This document shows positions 24,980-34,785 of a stretch of DNA of 64,000 nt, one piece after another; the stretch's first letter is position 1, and each line of letters starts with the position of its first letter. Source of the stretch: Akkermansiaceae bacterium (GTDB lineage: Bacteria > Verrucomicrobiota > Verrucomicrobiia > Verrucomicrobiales > Akkermansiaceae); the NCBI GenBank assembly GCA_028822935.1, contig JAPKCM010000007.1:29554-93553 (forward strand), in the 5' to 3' direction. The position numbers and the translations under genes are program-made. Under the pieces are notes generated by a model that was not told where the DNA came from, did not search any database, and was given only the letters and a program-made list of their open reading frames with translations.

Positions 24980-26326
24980 ATGAATATCATCATCGTGGGA
25001 GCAGGGGAAATCGGTCGTCATTTGGCCATCGAGCTTTCCCGTCGGGGCCACACTATTTCCGTCATCGAGAGTGATGGGCCTCGAGCGGCCGAACTCGAAC
25101 GAAAAATTGAAGCTAAAGTGATCGTCGGAGATGGTTGCAGCCTCAATCTCCTTGCCGAGGCGCGCATTGGTGATTGCGAATTGTTCCTCGCATTGACGAG
25201 CGAAAACACAGTAAACCTCATGAGCGCGAGCATTGCGAAATCGCTTGGGGTCGAACGTGTTATTAGCCGTGTCCACCCAGGTTTGCAGCGGGAAGAGTGG
25301 CTCTTTGACTTCCGGGGGCATTTCAATATCGATCACATTTTCAGCTCCGAAAGATTATCAGCGATTGAATTAGCAAAATTTATCCGGAATCCGGATTCCT
25401 TGGTTGTCGAGGAGATTGCGCGTGGAAAAATTGAACTTCAGCAGGTTAAAGTAAGTCCAAAAAGTGACGTTCTTGGCAAGCCGCTTCGGGAAATTAATTT
25501 TCCTGGCCGCACGCGGATTGCGTTGGTGAGTCGCGGCGATGTCCATGAAGTTCCTAATGCGGAAACCATCCTTGAGGCAGGGGACATCATTACCATCTTT
25601 GGAGAACCAAGAAAGCTGCGCCAATTGGTAGAGAGCCTTCAAAAGGAAGTCAGCAAGAAGGAAGGTCCCAGTGTCGTCATCTTCGGTGGTGGCGAGTATG
25701 GCTTTGCGCTCGCACAAATGTTAGAAAGCTGGAATTGTCGGGTGAGAATCTTTGAGCGTGACGTGGATCTTGCGAGTGATCTGGCGGATAGGCTCTCAAA
25801 CACCACCGTGATTAATGCGGATGCGACGTCACTTTCTGAGCTCGAGGAAGAGCAAGTTGGTGACGCCGATTTCTTCGTGGCGACAAGCAGCAGTGATGAG
25901 GACAATGTCATGACCTGCCTGCAGGCAAATAGTCTGGGTGCACAAAACTGTCTTACTTTAATTCACCGTGCTGATTATGCAAAAGCGATCAGTGGCTCTG
26001 GTCGGCACTTTGGGGTGGTCGCGGCCGTCAGTCCGCGAGAAGCCTCGAGGAAGGAAATTTCACGGTTCCTCACAACAGAGAACTTTCATGTGGTCCGTAA
26101 ATTGGGACATGGCATGGTGATTGAGACCCAGATTAATGAAGGAGCTAAAGCCGACGGGAAAAAAGTGGGTGAGATGAAGTGGCCCGAAGGCTGTGTTCTT
26201 GTGGGACTCCTTAAAGGTCTTCAAGCAATTGTCCCAAGCGCCGATGACGTCCTCAGTAAAGGTGATCAGGTTTTCGCGGTGGTCGCCAATAAGGCCGAGA
26301 AGAAATTCCTTAAGCTCGTTCATTAG
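24980..26326 (+). CDS. trkA: Trk system potassium uptake protein TrkA
   Basis: 448 aa, cytoplasmic regulatory subunit that gates the Trk/Ktr potassium channel according to bound nucleotide. Two tandem RCK units are visible: Rossmann folds starting NIIIVGAGEIGRHLA (residue 2) and VVIFGGGEYGFALA (near 230), each followed by a TrkA-C domain (for example GKPLREINFPGRTRIALV). The usual membrane partner TrkH/TrkG is not in this window. The next 330 nt carry no recognisable gene. Confidence 0.93.
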   Translation: MNIIIVGAGEIGRHLAIELSRRGHTISVIESDGPRAAELERKIEAKVIVGDGCSLNLLAEARIGDCELFLALTSENTVNLMSASIAKSLGVERVISRVHPGLQREEWLFDFRGHFNIDHIFSSERLSAIELAKFIRNPDSLVVEEIARGKIELQQVKVSPKSDVLGKPLREINFPGRTRIALVSRGDVHEVPNAETILEAGDIITIFGEPRKLRQLVESLQKEVSKKEGPSVVIFGGGEYGFALAQMLESWNCRVRIFERDVDLASDLADRLSNTTVINADATSLSELEEEQVGDADFFVATSSSDEDNVMTCLQANSLGAQNCLTLIHRADYAKAISGSGRHFGVVAAVSPREASRKEISRFLTTENFHVVRKLGHGMVIETQINEGAKADGKKVGEMKWPEGCVLVGLLKGLQAIVPSADDVLSKGDQVFAVVANKAEKKFLKLVH

Positions 26327-26656
26327 GTGATTTTTCTAAAGGCCCTGAGAATCGCATATTTGAATACGAACTGCACGTGGGGTCGGTCTGGGCAATTTGC
26401 CATTTTCCTCGTCAGCTGTCGTTCCGCGGCCAACCCGCGAGACCAAAGAGAAATCTGGGGAGGTTGCCTTTGGGGAAAGCCGGTACCAAAATCTTAGATG
26501 CGGCCGAAGGGAAGAGAGATTATCCGAAAGTTTGCCGGGATTAGGAGTTGGCACCGATTCTGGAAGGAACCACAGGAGTGGTCGCTCTTTTATAACTTCA
26601 CACAATATATGTAATGCTTAATTAGTGACTGGTTTATATCCCCTAGGGTAAAGCAC
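26327..26656. other. Non-coding stretch between trkA and the RDD pseudogene
   Basis: About 330 nt with no recognisable gene in six frames, no tRNA-like cloverleaf and no clear terminator. Open frames of about 75-90 codons exist on both strands but resemble no family I know. Together with the neighbouring pseudogene it looks like decaying sequence. Confidence 0.5.
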
Positions 26657-27224
26657 TTAGCCTCCTGGATTAACTGGTTCGACTCGTTCTCGAATCACCC
26701 GGGTTCCGCCCATGTCGTCATGTAGGCAGTTATGCTCAGATCGGAAGATCATGAGGACGTTGATCAAATCAAAAAGATTTCCAAGTTTTGGAATATTTGA
26801 AATGACAGTGGGCAAAACACTCCCGCTTCCAGAAAATGGTGCTCCAAGTTGCACCCGAACCGTCTAGCATCACAATGCGTGTTCCGCGTCGCAATTTTTC
26901 CGATGCTCTCCTCTTGTGTGCCAGAAAAAACTCTGGACCCCAAAATAAGCTCCCATCATCGCAACCGTCGCTAGAATAGAATCGGACCAATCTGATTCGC
27001 GTTCAAGCCACTCATCGCATGAATCTACCGTTAAGCCATCACCGATTATGATGACTGGGAGTGCTACGACAAGTAAGACAATCGCGTCGATGATTGCACC
27101 ACCCAAGCGCGCCCAACGACTCGCGTAATTAGAGGCACTGGGGATTTCAAAATTACGTGAATCTGAACCCTCGGCGACAACTTCACTCGTTGGCGGCGGC
27201 GTAAGGATTTTCTTCGGTAACCAT
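26657..27224 (-). pseudogene. RDD-family membrane protein, broken by several frameshifts
   Basis: Fragments of an RDD protein occur in order but in changing frames. The start MVTEENPYAAANE lies at 27224, directly after the sucB stop (TAGATG). After a shift comes ASRWARLGGAIIDAIVLLVV (the Arg-Asp helix), then SIGKIATRN in another frame, RIVMLDGSGATW in a third, and finally LGNLFDLINVLMIFRSEHNC and LHDDMGGTRVI up to the stop at 26657. At least four frame changes are needed. The C-terminal pattern (LHD..xGTRV) is diagnostic of the family. This is either a decayed gene or poor sequence; the flanking genes are intact. Confidence 0.8.
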
Positions 27225-28604
27225 CTACATTTCGAGCATGAGACGCGTCGGGTTCTCAATGCTATTCTTAACGCTGATTAGAAATGTCACCGCTTCCCTT
27301 CCGTCGACGAGTCGGTGATCATAGCTCATTGCCAAATACATCATCGGGAGAATCTTCACCTCTCCATTCACCGCCATCGGGCGTTGTTGGATGGTGTGCA
27401 TTCCTAGAATACCGCTTTGTGGAGGATTTAGGATTGGCGTGCTCAGGAGTGAGCCATAAACGCCGCCATTCGAGACTGTAAAAACGCCGCCAGAGAGATC
27501 AGTGAATTCGATCTTTCCGTCGCGAGCCTTCATCGCGTAATCCAAAATATCCTGCTCAATCTGCGCGAAACTCTTTTGATCGCAGTCCCGGAGGACGGGA
27601 ACCACAAGCCCTTTTTCTGTTCCGATCGCGACTCCGATGTCAAAAAAATGATTCTCGATGATGTCGTTTTCTTCAATGCGGGCGTTGATCGAAGGCACCT
27701 CTTTGAGCGCTTGAACCACGGCTTTAATGAAAAAGGACATGAAGCCAAGTTTCACGCTATGTCTTGCGACGAAGTCTTCCTGAACTTGTCTGCGGAGCTT
27801 CATCACGGCCGACATATCGGCCTCGTTAAAGGTGCTCAGAATGGCCGCAGTTTGCTGGGCGGTGACGAGGTGCTGGGAAATTTTGCGACGTAGCGGCGTC
27901 ATCTTTTTCCTGGTGAAGCGGCCTTCCTCAGCTGACGGCGTAATTTTCTTCTTTTGAGTCGAAGCTGGAGTCGCTTGAGCGGGCGCTTTTTCCTGCAGTG
28001 TTTTTTGCACGGGGGAAGTCCCCTTCTCTTCCTCTACTCCCCCACGAACTGGTCCTGTGGTGAGCGTTCCGAGAGTGGCTCCGATATCGATTTCTGATCC
28101 CTCGGAAACCTCGATTTTGATCGTTCCCGCGACTTCGGCTTCAAGTTCGGATGAGACCTTATCGGTGTCGAGAGTCACCATGACTTCTCCTTTTTTGACA
28201 TAAGACCCATCGACTACCGACCATGCCGCGACCGTGGCAGAAGTGATCGAATCTCCGGCCGCTGGGACTTTGATTGGGACGACTTCGGCTTGGTTTTCCT
28301 GGGCAGGAGATTTCTTTGGCTCCTCTGTCTTCTTCTCCGGTGTTTGCGTTGGAGGGCCCGCGGTGACTGCTCCTTCGGCAATCATTCCAACGACAGTTCC
28401 AATAGCGACTTCTTCACCTTCTGGAACGGTGATGGAAAGAGTGCCAGATACCTCTGCTTCAAGTTCGTTCGACACTTTGTCTGTTTCGAGGGTGACGAGA
28501 GTTTCCCCTTTTTGGACGGCGTCACCCTCTCCTTTATGCCATTGAGCAACGAGAGCAGAGGTGACTGATTCACCGACTGGTGGAATTTTAATTTCGTGAG
28601 ACAT
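27225..28604 (-). CDS. sucB: 2-oxoglutarate dehydrogenase E2, dihydrolipoyl succinyltransferase (two lipoyl domains)
   Basis: 459 aa. It transfers the succinyl group from E1 to CoA in the TCA cycle. Two lipoyl domains are visible, with lipoylated lysines in ETDKVS (K43) and DTDKVS (K149). The catalytic core begins near residue 230 ([13 protein letters not shown]) and ends with the CoA-acyltransferase motif [12 protein letters not shown]. The linker (about 190-228) is rich in Pro, Ala and Lys, and the usual peripheral subunit-binding domain of about 35 residues is not seen. The substrate is inferred from the E1 encoded just upstream (26-nt gap). No lpd (E3) gene is nearby. Confidence 0.92.
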   Translation of the reverse strand: MSHEIKIPPVGESVTSALVAQWHKGEGDAVQKGETLVTLETDKVSNELEAEVSGTLSITVPEGEEVAIGTVVGMIAEGAVTAGPPTQTPEKKTEEPKKSPAQENQAEVVPIKVPAAGDSITSATVAAWSVVDGSYVKKGEVMVTLDTDKVSSELEAEVAGTIKIEVSEGSEIDIGATLGTLTTGPVRGGVEEEKGTSPVQKTLQEKAPAQATPASTQKKKITPSAEEGRFTRKKMTPLRRKISQHLVTAQQTAAILSTFNEADMSAVMKLRRQVQEDFVARHSVKLGFMSFFIKAVVQALKEVPSINARIEENDIIENHFFDIGVAIGTEKGLVVPVLRDCDQKSFAQIEQDILDYAMKARDGKIEFTDLSGGVFTVSNGGVYGSLLSTPILNPPQSGILGMHTIQQRPMAVNGEVKILPMMYLAMSYDHRLVDGREAVTFLISVKNSIENPTRLMLEM

Positions 28605-28629
28605 CGAAGTAAGAAAAAAATGTAAAAAA

Positions 28630-31404
28630 TTAGACGGAAAAGGCCTTCTTTACGAGCATTTTCTGCTCGCGTTTATGAACGGCTTTGGAGCCAGTTGAGG
28701 GGCTGGATGCACGGTCTCGGCCGGCATAGCGGACACGGGATTTTGTAATGCGCTCGAGTCGCGGTTGGATGAATGACCAAGCACCCATGTTGAGAGGTTC
28801 TTCCTGGCACCAAATGAATTTTTTTGCCGAGGCATAGGGGCTCGTTGCCATTTTAATCCCGTCGGCATCAAGAGGATAGAGTTGCTCAACTCGGACAATC
28901 GCAGCGTGTTTGATGTTATTTTCCTCCCGGTGAGCAAGGAGATCATAGTAGACTTTTCCACTACAAAAGATGACTCGATTCACTCGCTCCGGATTATCAA
29001 ATTCGTGATGATCGGGGATGATTTCCTGGAACGCTGTTTCATCGAGGAAATCCTCAAGATGGGAAACTGCTTGAGGATGATTCAGGAGACTCTTGGGCGT
29101 CATCAGAATCAGCGGCTTCCGGGTCGGTGAATGCTTTTGTCGACGCAGAGCGTGGAAGTATTGCGCTGGTGTCGAAAAGTTCCCCACGATCATGTTCTTC
29201 TCTGCGCAAAGCTGGAGAAAACGCTCCAGTCGGGCGCTGGAGTGCTCGGGCCCCATGCCCTCGTATCCGTGAGGAAGAAGCATCACCATCGAGCTAGGGG
29301 TTTGCCATTTGGATTCCGCAGAGGAAATGAACTGATCAATAATGACCTGAGCCCCATTGGCAAAGTCGCCGAATTGAGCTTCCCAAAGGATGAGCATGTT
29401 GGGGCAACCTAGAGAATAGCCGTAGTCGAAACCGAGCACCGCCGTTTCAGAAAGAAGCGAATTATAAACGCAGAATCTCTCCTGTTTTTCACTTAGATTC
29501 CGCAGGGGAATATAGCGCTCACGAGTGTCATAATCGTAGAACACCGCATGACGCTGCGAGAAGGTACCGCGTCGACAATCCTGCCCCGAGAGACGAACTG
29601 GATATCCCGCAATCAAGAGAGCTCCAAACGCCAATGATTCAGCGAATGCCCAATCAAAGGGCCCCCCGTTTTCAAGCGCCTCAATTCTTCGTGGGATGAA
29701 ACGTTTCGCGAGAGTCGGATGCAGAGAGAAAGTTTCAGGAATTGTCGTGAGTGTCTTCCCGATGTGCTGGAGCTGTTCGACTGAAATTCCGGTTGTGACA
29801 TTGTCAAAACTAAACTCCGGCTGAACCTCAGCAGTTGAACCCGTGAAGACCGTCCTGTCACCTTCATCGCTGTGTTTCCGCATCTTGCTCAACCCCTCCT
29901 CAAGCTCCTCCCAAATCTTGTCGTGGATCGCTTGGCCTTCAGATTCCGAAATCACCCCTGCTCCGATGAGCTCGTTTCGATAGAGCTGTCCTGCTGTCTT
30001 GCGACCCATTATCTTGCGATAAATGTGTGGCTGAGTGAATGCCGCCTGATCGTTTTCGTTGTGCCCTTGGCGACGGTAGCAATACATGTCGATCACGACA
30101 TCGCGGCTGAACTCCTGTCGGAAATCGAGTGCAAATTGCGCGGCCCAGATGAGTTCCTCGGGACGTTCGCCATTCACATGAAGAATGGGTGCTTCGATCA
30201 TTTTGGCCACATCGGTCGCGTAGGGCGAAGAGCGCGCGTCCTCCGGCATCGTGGTGAATCCGATCTGATTATTAATAATCAGATGGATTGTTCCCCCGGT
30301 ACGATAACCCTCTAGCTGTGAAAGATTGAGGACTTCGGCTACCGGACCTTGTCCTGCAAAAGCGGCATCGCCATGGATGAGGAGCGGAAGGACCACGGTG
30401 CGGTCCGTTTGAGCGCCGTCATCACCAATGAGGCGTTGCCTGGCTCGTGCCTTCCCCTCAACCACCGGATTCACCGCTTCAAGGTGGCTCGGGTTGGCTG
30501 CCAGACTGATGCGGACTTCGCCATCCGGAAGTTTGCGAACCTTTTCGTATCCGAGATGGTATTTCACATCACCATCCCCTGCCACCAGATCTGGGACATA
30601 GTTCGGGGTGAATTCGTAAAGGAGAGTCGATAGTGATTTTTTGACGAAATGCGCCAAGACGTTCAACCGGCCCCGGTGAGCCATGCCCATTTCAATTTCG
30701 CTCACTCCCGCACTGGGACACGCTTCAAGGATTCGATTGAGGAGGACGATCAAGCCTTCTCCTCCTTCGAGGGAGAATCGCTTCTCCCCCAGAAACTTTT
30801 TACCAAGGAAGCTTTCGAAAAGCTCTCCTTCGAGGAGCCATTGCAGTGCTTTTTTCTTATCCTCTGTCGTGATATCAGGCCGGGCCACCCGGTTTTCGAT
30901 ACGCTGTCTGATCCAATGGCGCACCTCCGTCTGGTGGATGTGCATGAATTCGAAGCCGATTTTCCCAGAATAGGTTTCGTGAAGAGCTTCGATCAGTGAT
31001 CCAAGAGGAATCGCTTCCCCTTTTCGAAAAAATTGGGTGCTCGCTTCTTTGGCGAGATCACTCCTCTTGAGTCCAAATGCCGTCAATTCAAGTCTGGGAT
31101 TCTGCTTTGGAGCATCATCGAGCGGATTGATGTGAGCTTGAGTATGACCCAGTGTGCGGTAGTTGTAGACAAGGCTCACGACCTTCCCCCGGAACATCAG
31201 CTGTTCCTCAGAGAGAGCTACTGAGCTTGTAGTTGCGGGATTACTGCCATTAGGACCGCCCTTTTTCGGTTCGGTCGAGCCCAACTCAAATCCCTCGAAG
31301 AACGCTGACCAGACAGGCTCCACTGATTGAGGGTCGTTCTCCCACTCCGCATACTTTTCATCTAGAAGTGACGCATTGAGGCGTGATGAAATGTGCGAGG
31401 ACAT
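28630..31404 (-). CDS. sucA: 2-oxoglutarate dehydrogenase E1 (thiamine diphosphate-dependent)
   Basis: 924 aa, close to the 933 of E. coli SucA. It decarboxylates 2-oxoglutarate and succinylates the E2 lipoyl arm. The N-terminal segment ([20 protein letters not shown]) is the E2-contact region of the family. Other visible blocks are [28 protein letters not shown], the thiamine diphosphate region NNQIGFTT, and the C-terminal transketolase-like part [19 protein letters not shown] -35/-10 promoter lies about 60 nt upstream. It forms an operon with sucB. Confidence 0.95.
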   Translation of the reverse strand: MSSHISSRLNASLLDEKYAEWENDPQSVEPVWSAFFEGFELGSTEPKKGGPNGSNPATTSSVALSEEQLMFRGKVVSLVYNYRTLGHTQAHINPLDDAPKQNPRLELTAFGLKRSDLAKEASTQFFRKGEAIPLGSLIEALHETYSGKIGFEFMHIHQTEVRHWIRQRIENRVARPDITTEDKKKALQWLLEGELFESFLGKKFLGEKRFSLEGGEGLIVLLNRILEACPSAGVSEIEMGMAHRGRLNVLAHFVKKSLSTLLYEFTPNYVPDLVAGDGDVKYHLGYEKVRKLPDGEVRISLAANPSHLEAVNPVVEGKARARQRLIGDDGAQTDRTVVLPLLIHGDAAFAGQGPVAEVLNLSQLEGYRTGGTIHLIINNQIGFTTMPEDARSSPYATDVAKMIEAPILHVNGERPEELIWAAQFALDFRQEFSRDVVIDMYCYRRQGHNENDQAAFTQPHIYRKIMGRKTAGQLYRNELIGAGVISESEGQAIHDKIWEELEEGLSKMRKHSDEGDRTVFTGSTAEVQPEFSFDNVTTGISVEQLQHIGKTLTTIPETFSLHPTLAKRFIPRRIEALENGGPFDWAFAESLAFGALLIAGYPVRLSGQDCRRGTFSQRHAVFYDYDTRERYIPLRNLSEKQERFCVYNSLLSETAVLGFDYGYSLGCPNMLILWEAQFGDFANGAQVIIDQFISSAESKWQTPSSMVMLLPHGYEGMGPEHSSARLERFLQLCAEKNMIVGNFSTPAQYFHALRRQKHSPTRKPLILMTPKSLLNHPQAVSHLEDFLDETAFQEIIPDHHEFDNPERVNRVIFCSGKVYYDLLAHREENNIKHAAIVRVEQLYPLDADGIKMATSPYASAKKFIWCQEEPLNMGAWSFIQPRLERITKSRVRYAGRDRASSPSTGSKAVHKREQKMLVKKAFSV

Positions 31405-31462
31405 GGTAATAAGTTGGTAAGGAGGTTGAGATTCGAGCTTGGAATCGTACGACCTGTGTCGT

Positions 31463-31491
31463 TAGTTAGTTCCCACACCTTCGCGAGTCAA
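31463..31491 (-). promoter_or_regulatory. Promoter of sucA-sucB
   Basis: On the minus strand TTGACT (31486-31491) is followed after 17 nt by TAACTA (31463-31468), a good sigma-70 promoter about 60 nt before the sucA ATG. No Rex or Fnr palindrome was seen here. Confidence 0.55.
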
Positions 31492-31530
31492 TCGCTCAGC
31501 TCCTAATCCCACCTCTATTTTCACCATCGC

Positions 31531-32463
31531 ATGATCGAGATTGTAAATCTCAGTAAGCGCTATGGCCGCCATTTGGCGGTCGATGAGATTTCTTTTGAAG
31601 TCCAGCGCGGAGAAATCGTAGGATTTCTGGGGCCTAATGGCGCCGGAAAGACCACCACCCTAAGAATGCTCACCGGTTACCTCCCACCTAGTTCCGGGGC
31701 AGCACGCATCGCCGGACTCGATATTTTTCGAGAGTCACTCGAGGTGCGAAAGAAGATCGGCTACATGCCGGAAAATGTTCCTCTTTATATCGAGATGCGC
31801 GTTAAGGAGTATTTGCGCTTCCGTGGGGCACTGAAAGGACTTTCCGGAGGGAAGCTCCGCACCCGGCTTGGCGACGTGATGGAAACGTGCGGGCTCACTC
31901 ATGTGCGGCGCAAAATGATCAAGACCCTCTCCAAAGGCTACCGGCAACGGGTTGGCTTGGCGGATGCCCTCATCCACGAACCTGAACTCCTCATTCTCGA
32001 TGAACCCACAAACGGTCTCGATCCCAATCAGATTCGGGCGATCAGACGATTGATCCAAAATTTGGGCCAAGAGCACACCATTCTCCTTTCGACCCACATT
32101 TTGAGCGAAGTCGAAATGACCTGTAGCAAGGTCGTGATTATCGATGAGGGGAAGGTGAAGGCAGCGGACTCTCCGTCGAACCTCATATCTTCGATGAGGC
32201 GGGCTGGTAGAGTGACAATGGAACTCAAGATTGCTCCAGAAGTTGGAGAGACTGTTCTCCCGACCTTAGACAATGTCACAAAGGTCACGAGTGAACCTCT
32301 GCAAGATGGATGGACAAGATTCTCGGTCTTTGTCGCTCCAAACACCGACACCCGGATTCGTCTGGCCGCTTTGGCTGCCGAAAAAGGGTGGCCTCTTCGT
32401 TCCCTCGCTCGTCGAAACGCGAACTTGGAAGAGGTTTTCGTAGAACTCACGAGAAAAGACTAG
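31531..32463 (+). CDS. ABC transporter ATP-binding protein (GldA-like)
   Basis: 310 aa. Walker A GPNGAGKTTT near residue 36, Q-loop region IGYMPENVPLY, signature LSKGYRQR, Walker B LLILDEPTNGLD and the switch His in STHI are all present. The C-terminal extension of about 80 residues is typical of GldA/NodI-like exporters. It is the first gene of a four-gene operon with a permease, a GldG-like protein and a DUF4340 protein, the arrangement found in Bacteroidota and Verrucomicrobiota. The substrate is unknown; gliding motility cannot be inferred from this cluster alone. Confidence 0.92.
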   Translation: MIEIVNLSKRYGRHLAVDEISFEVQRGEIVGFLGPNGAGKTTTLRMLTGYLPPSSGAARIAGLDIFRESLEVRKKIGYMPENVPLYIEMRVKEYLRFRGALKGLSGGKLRTRLGDVMETCGLTHVRRKMIKTLSKGYRQRVGLADALIHEPELLILDEPTNGLDPNQIRAIRRLIQNLGQEHTILLSTHILSEVEMTCSKVVIIDEGKVKAADSPSNLISSMRRAGRVTMELKIAPEVGETVLPTLDNVTKVTSEPLQDGWTRFSVFVAPNTDTRIRLAALAAEKGWPLRSLARRNANLEEVFVELTRKD

Positions 32464-32467
32464 TTAG

Positions 32468-33220
32468 ATGCGCACCTTCCGAATTCTCTTTTTCAAAGAG
32501 CTGAAATCCTACTTTCTCTCGCCTTTTGGCTGGTTGATCTGTGGGTTTGCAGCACTCATGCAGGCTCTCTCGCTCTCGACGACGATGAAAGGCTTTTTGG
32601 ACTCTCCCCGGTCTGAAAGCCTCGTCTTCGCGACCTTTCAGGCGCCCACCTTTTGGTTCTATTTCCTGTTCCTCTTCCCTGTTCTTACCATGCGCCTCTT
32701 TTCGGAAGAGAGCCGGGCGGGAACTCTTGAAGGACTCCTAACCGCCCCGGTGAAGACCTGGCACGTGGTGCTTTCCAAGTATTTCGCGTCGTATGTTACT
32801 TATCTGATTCTGTGGATACCTGCCTTTTTTCACTTTAAACTCTTCACCATTATCACTGATGTTCCCCCTCCCTTTTCAAGCGGAGAGCTAGTTGGGGTAT
32901 TCTCGATTCTAGCCCTCATGGGAGCGCTGTTTATCGCCTTCGGCTGTTTGGCATCGTGTCTCACTTCGAGCCAAATTATTGCCGGAGTCGTTTGTGTGGG
33001 AATCCTCTTCGTCCACTTTCTCCTTGGGCTGATCACCTTCTTCTATGGAGATCAGATCGATGCAGCTCCCTTCTTTAGCTTCATCTCATCTCGAGAACAT
33101 CTCGCAACCTTCTCCCGTGGCCTGATCGATACTCGACCCATTGTCTACTATCTTACCGCCACCAGCTTTACTCTTTTCATTACTCATCACTTGCTGGACT
33201 ACCGCCGTTGGAAGCCATGA
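32468..33220 (+). CDS. ABC transporter permease (GldF-like)
   Basis: 250 aa with six predicted membrane segments, among them FWFYFLFLFPVLTMRLF, YFASYVTYLILWIPAFF and IIAGVVCVGILFVHFLLGLI. The motif RLFSEESRAGTLEGLLTAPV is a hallmark of ABC-2 family permeases. It starts 4 nt after the ATPase gene, and its stop overlaps the next start (ATGA). Confidence 0.9.
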   Translation: MRTFRILFFKELKSYFLSPFGWLICGFAALMQALSLSTTMKGFLDSPRSESLVFATFQAPTFWFYFLFLFPVLTMRLFSEESRAGTLEGLLTAPVKTWHVVLSKYFASYVTYLILWIPAFFHFKLFTIITDVPPPFSSGELVGVFSILALMGALFIAFGCLASCLTSSQIIAGVVCVGILFVHFLLGLITFFYGDQIDAAPFFSFISSREHLATFSRGLIDTRPIVYYLTATSFTLFITHHLLDYRRWKP

Positions 33221-34773
33221 ATGACGATCCTAAAACAAATCTCTCCGAGATGGCTCCCCCACCCACCCCCATTACCAGGATGGGAACGGGCTCGCGTGTT
33301 GCCATTCAACTTCTCCTTGCTGTTGTGATTCTAATGAGCGCCTTTTATATAGGGATTCTCCATCATGACCGGATGGATCTGACCAAAACTTCGCAATTCA
33401 CCCTTTCAGAACAGACTACGAGCCTTTTAAAGTCATCACAGCTTCAGGATCGCGAAGAGCCAGTTAAAGTCATTGCGGCGTTGCGGAAAAACTCCACGCA
33501 TTATGCGCGCTTGCGCACTTTGATCGAGGAGTATGAACGATTGGCCAAAGGGAAGCTCGATGTTGATTACCTTGATCCCATTCGAGATCAAGATCGTTCC
33601 TTGGAGGTCGCTAATAATTACAGCGACTTGCTGGCTGATCAGCTATTCAGCGATGACATCTTCATCATCGACGGTCGCTTGAGTCCACCGCTTGATCCCA
33701 CATCACCGAATGCTGGCCTGAGTTTTGTCAGAGTTGAAGACATGCTGGTGATGCGCTCCGATGAGAATAAGCAACGCCGGGTGATCGGTTACCAAGACGA
33801 GGAAATGCTCACCTCCTATCTGCAGGCGGCAATCGAACCACGTCCACGAGTCATGTACTTAATTTCCGATAAGAATGACCTCGATGCCAGCGCCTCAGCA
33901 AGCCCCAGTCAAGTTTTGTCCGAAACGATGGGACGTCTCAACGTTTTTCTTGCGCCCATCAGAATTTCAGAAATTGATAAGATTCCCGAGAATGCGGAAG
34001 GAGTCGTTTTTGCAGCTCCGCAGTATGATCTCACCGATAAGGAACTCGCTGTCGTTGAAGAATATTGGAAGAGACCAAGCTCGTCGATTTTAGCCTTTCT
34101 CGATCCCTCTGCAGACCTCACTAATCTCCGCTCTTTCTTTCGAAAACATGGAGTCACCCGCCGTGATGATCGTGTCTTGAAAGTCACGAACGGTCGCACC
34201 GACAGTCAAGTTCAAGCACTCTTCTCGGTGAACGCTCCGGTGAACAGTGTCACGGTCTCTCTCGAAGGAAAGGCCACACGTTTTGAAGGTCGTGTTTCTA
34301 GTTTGGAAATCCGGGAAGGCGCGGAGGATCTTGTGACACAGGGAATCCGCTGCTTCGCAGTGATTGAGACCGCGCCAGGTTTTTGGGGCGAAGTTGACTA
34401 TAAGCAGCCTGATCCAAGTTTTGATGATTCCTCGGACCACCCCGGACCTCTCTTTATCGGCGCGGGAGTCATCAAAGGAAATGCCAACCTTGATAAGATC
34501 GAGGAAACGGTTTCGAAAATGATGATCCTTTCCACGAGCGATTTCCTGGACCCCGAACGGATGAATAGCGAGCAATTGGATTTCGTGAAGAACTCGACGC
34601 ATTGGCTGCTCGGTCGCGAGGAACTAATGGGAATTGGTCCCCGTGGATTAGAGCGAAGAAAACTCAATCTCATTCACAGCGAAATCAGCTGGCTCCAAAA
34701 CATCATTATTTTCTTCATCCCAATTGGCTTTTTGCTGATCTCTCTCTTTGTCTGGAGCACCCGCCGTGCGTAA
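33217..34773 (+). CDS. GldG-like ABC accessory protein
   Basis: About 518 aa from ATG at 33217, which overlaps the permease stop. There is one membrane helix near the N-terminus (VAIQLLLAVVILMSAFYIGIL) and another at the C-terminus (NIIIFFIPIGFLLISLFVW). The large extracytoplasmic part between them matches the GldG/DUF7088 type, with RMDLTKTSQFTLSEQTTSLL after the first helix. Proteins of this type accompany GldA/GldF exporters; the biochemical role is unknown. Confidence 0.85.
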   Translation: MNDDPKTNLSEMAPPPTPITRMGTGSRVAIQLLLAVVILMSAFYIGILHHDRMDLTKTSQFTLSEQTTSLLKSSQLQDREEPVKVIAALRKNSTHYARLRTLIEEYERLAKGKLDVDYLDPIRDQDRSLEVANNYSDLLADQLFSDDIFIIDGRLSPPLDPTSPNAGLSFVRVEDMLVMRSDENKQRRVIGYQDEEMLTSYLQAAIEPRPRVMYLISDKNDLDASASASPSQVLSETMGRLNVFLAPIRISEIDKIPENAEGVVFAAPQYDLTDKELAVVEEYWKRPSSSILAFLDPSADLTNLRSFFRKHGVTRRDDRVLKVTNGRTDSQVQALFSVNAPVNSVTVSLEGKATRFEGRVSSLEIREGAEDLVTQGIRCFAVIETAPGFWGEVDYKQPDPSFDDSSDHPGPLFIGAGVIKGNANLDKIEETVSKMMILSTSDFLDPERMNSEQLDFVKNSTHWLLGREELMGIGPRGLERRKLNLIHSEISWLQNIIIFFIPIGFLLISLFVWSTRRA

Positions 34774-34785
34774 CCCTGAAAAGTG

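Noticed and set aside
26870..27259. 129-codon frame as an intact RDD protein
   Set aside because: It starts with TTG inside sucB, lacks the diagnostic C-terminus, and the missing parts are found in other frames; treated as part of a pseudogene.
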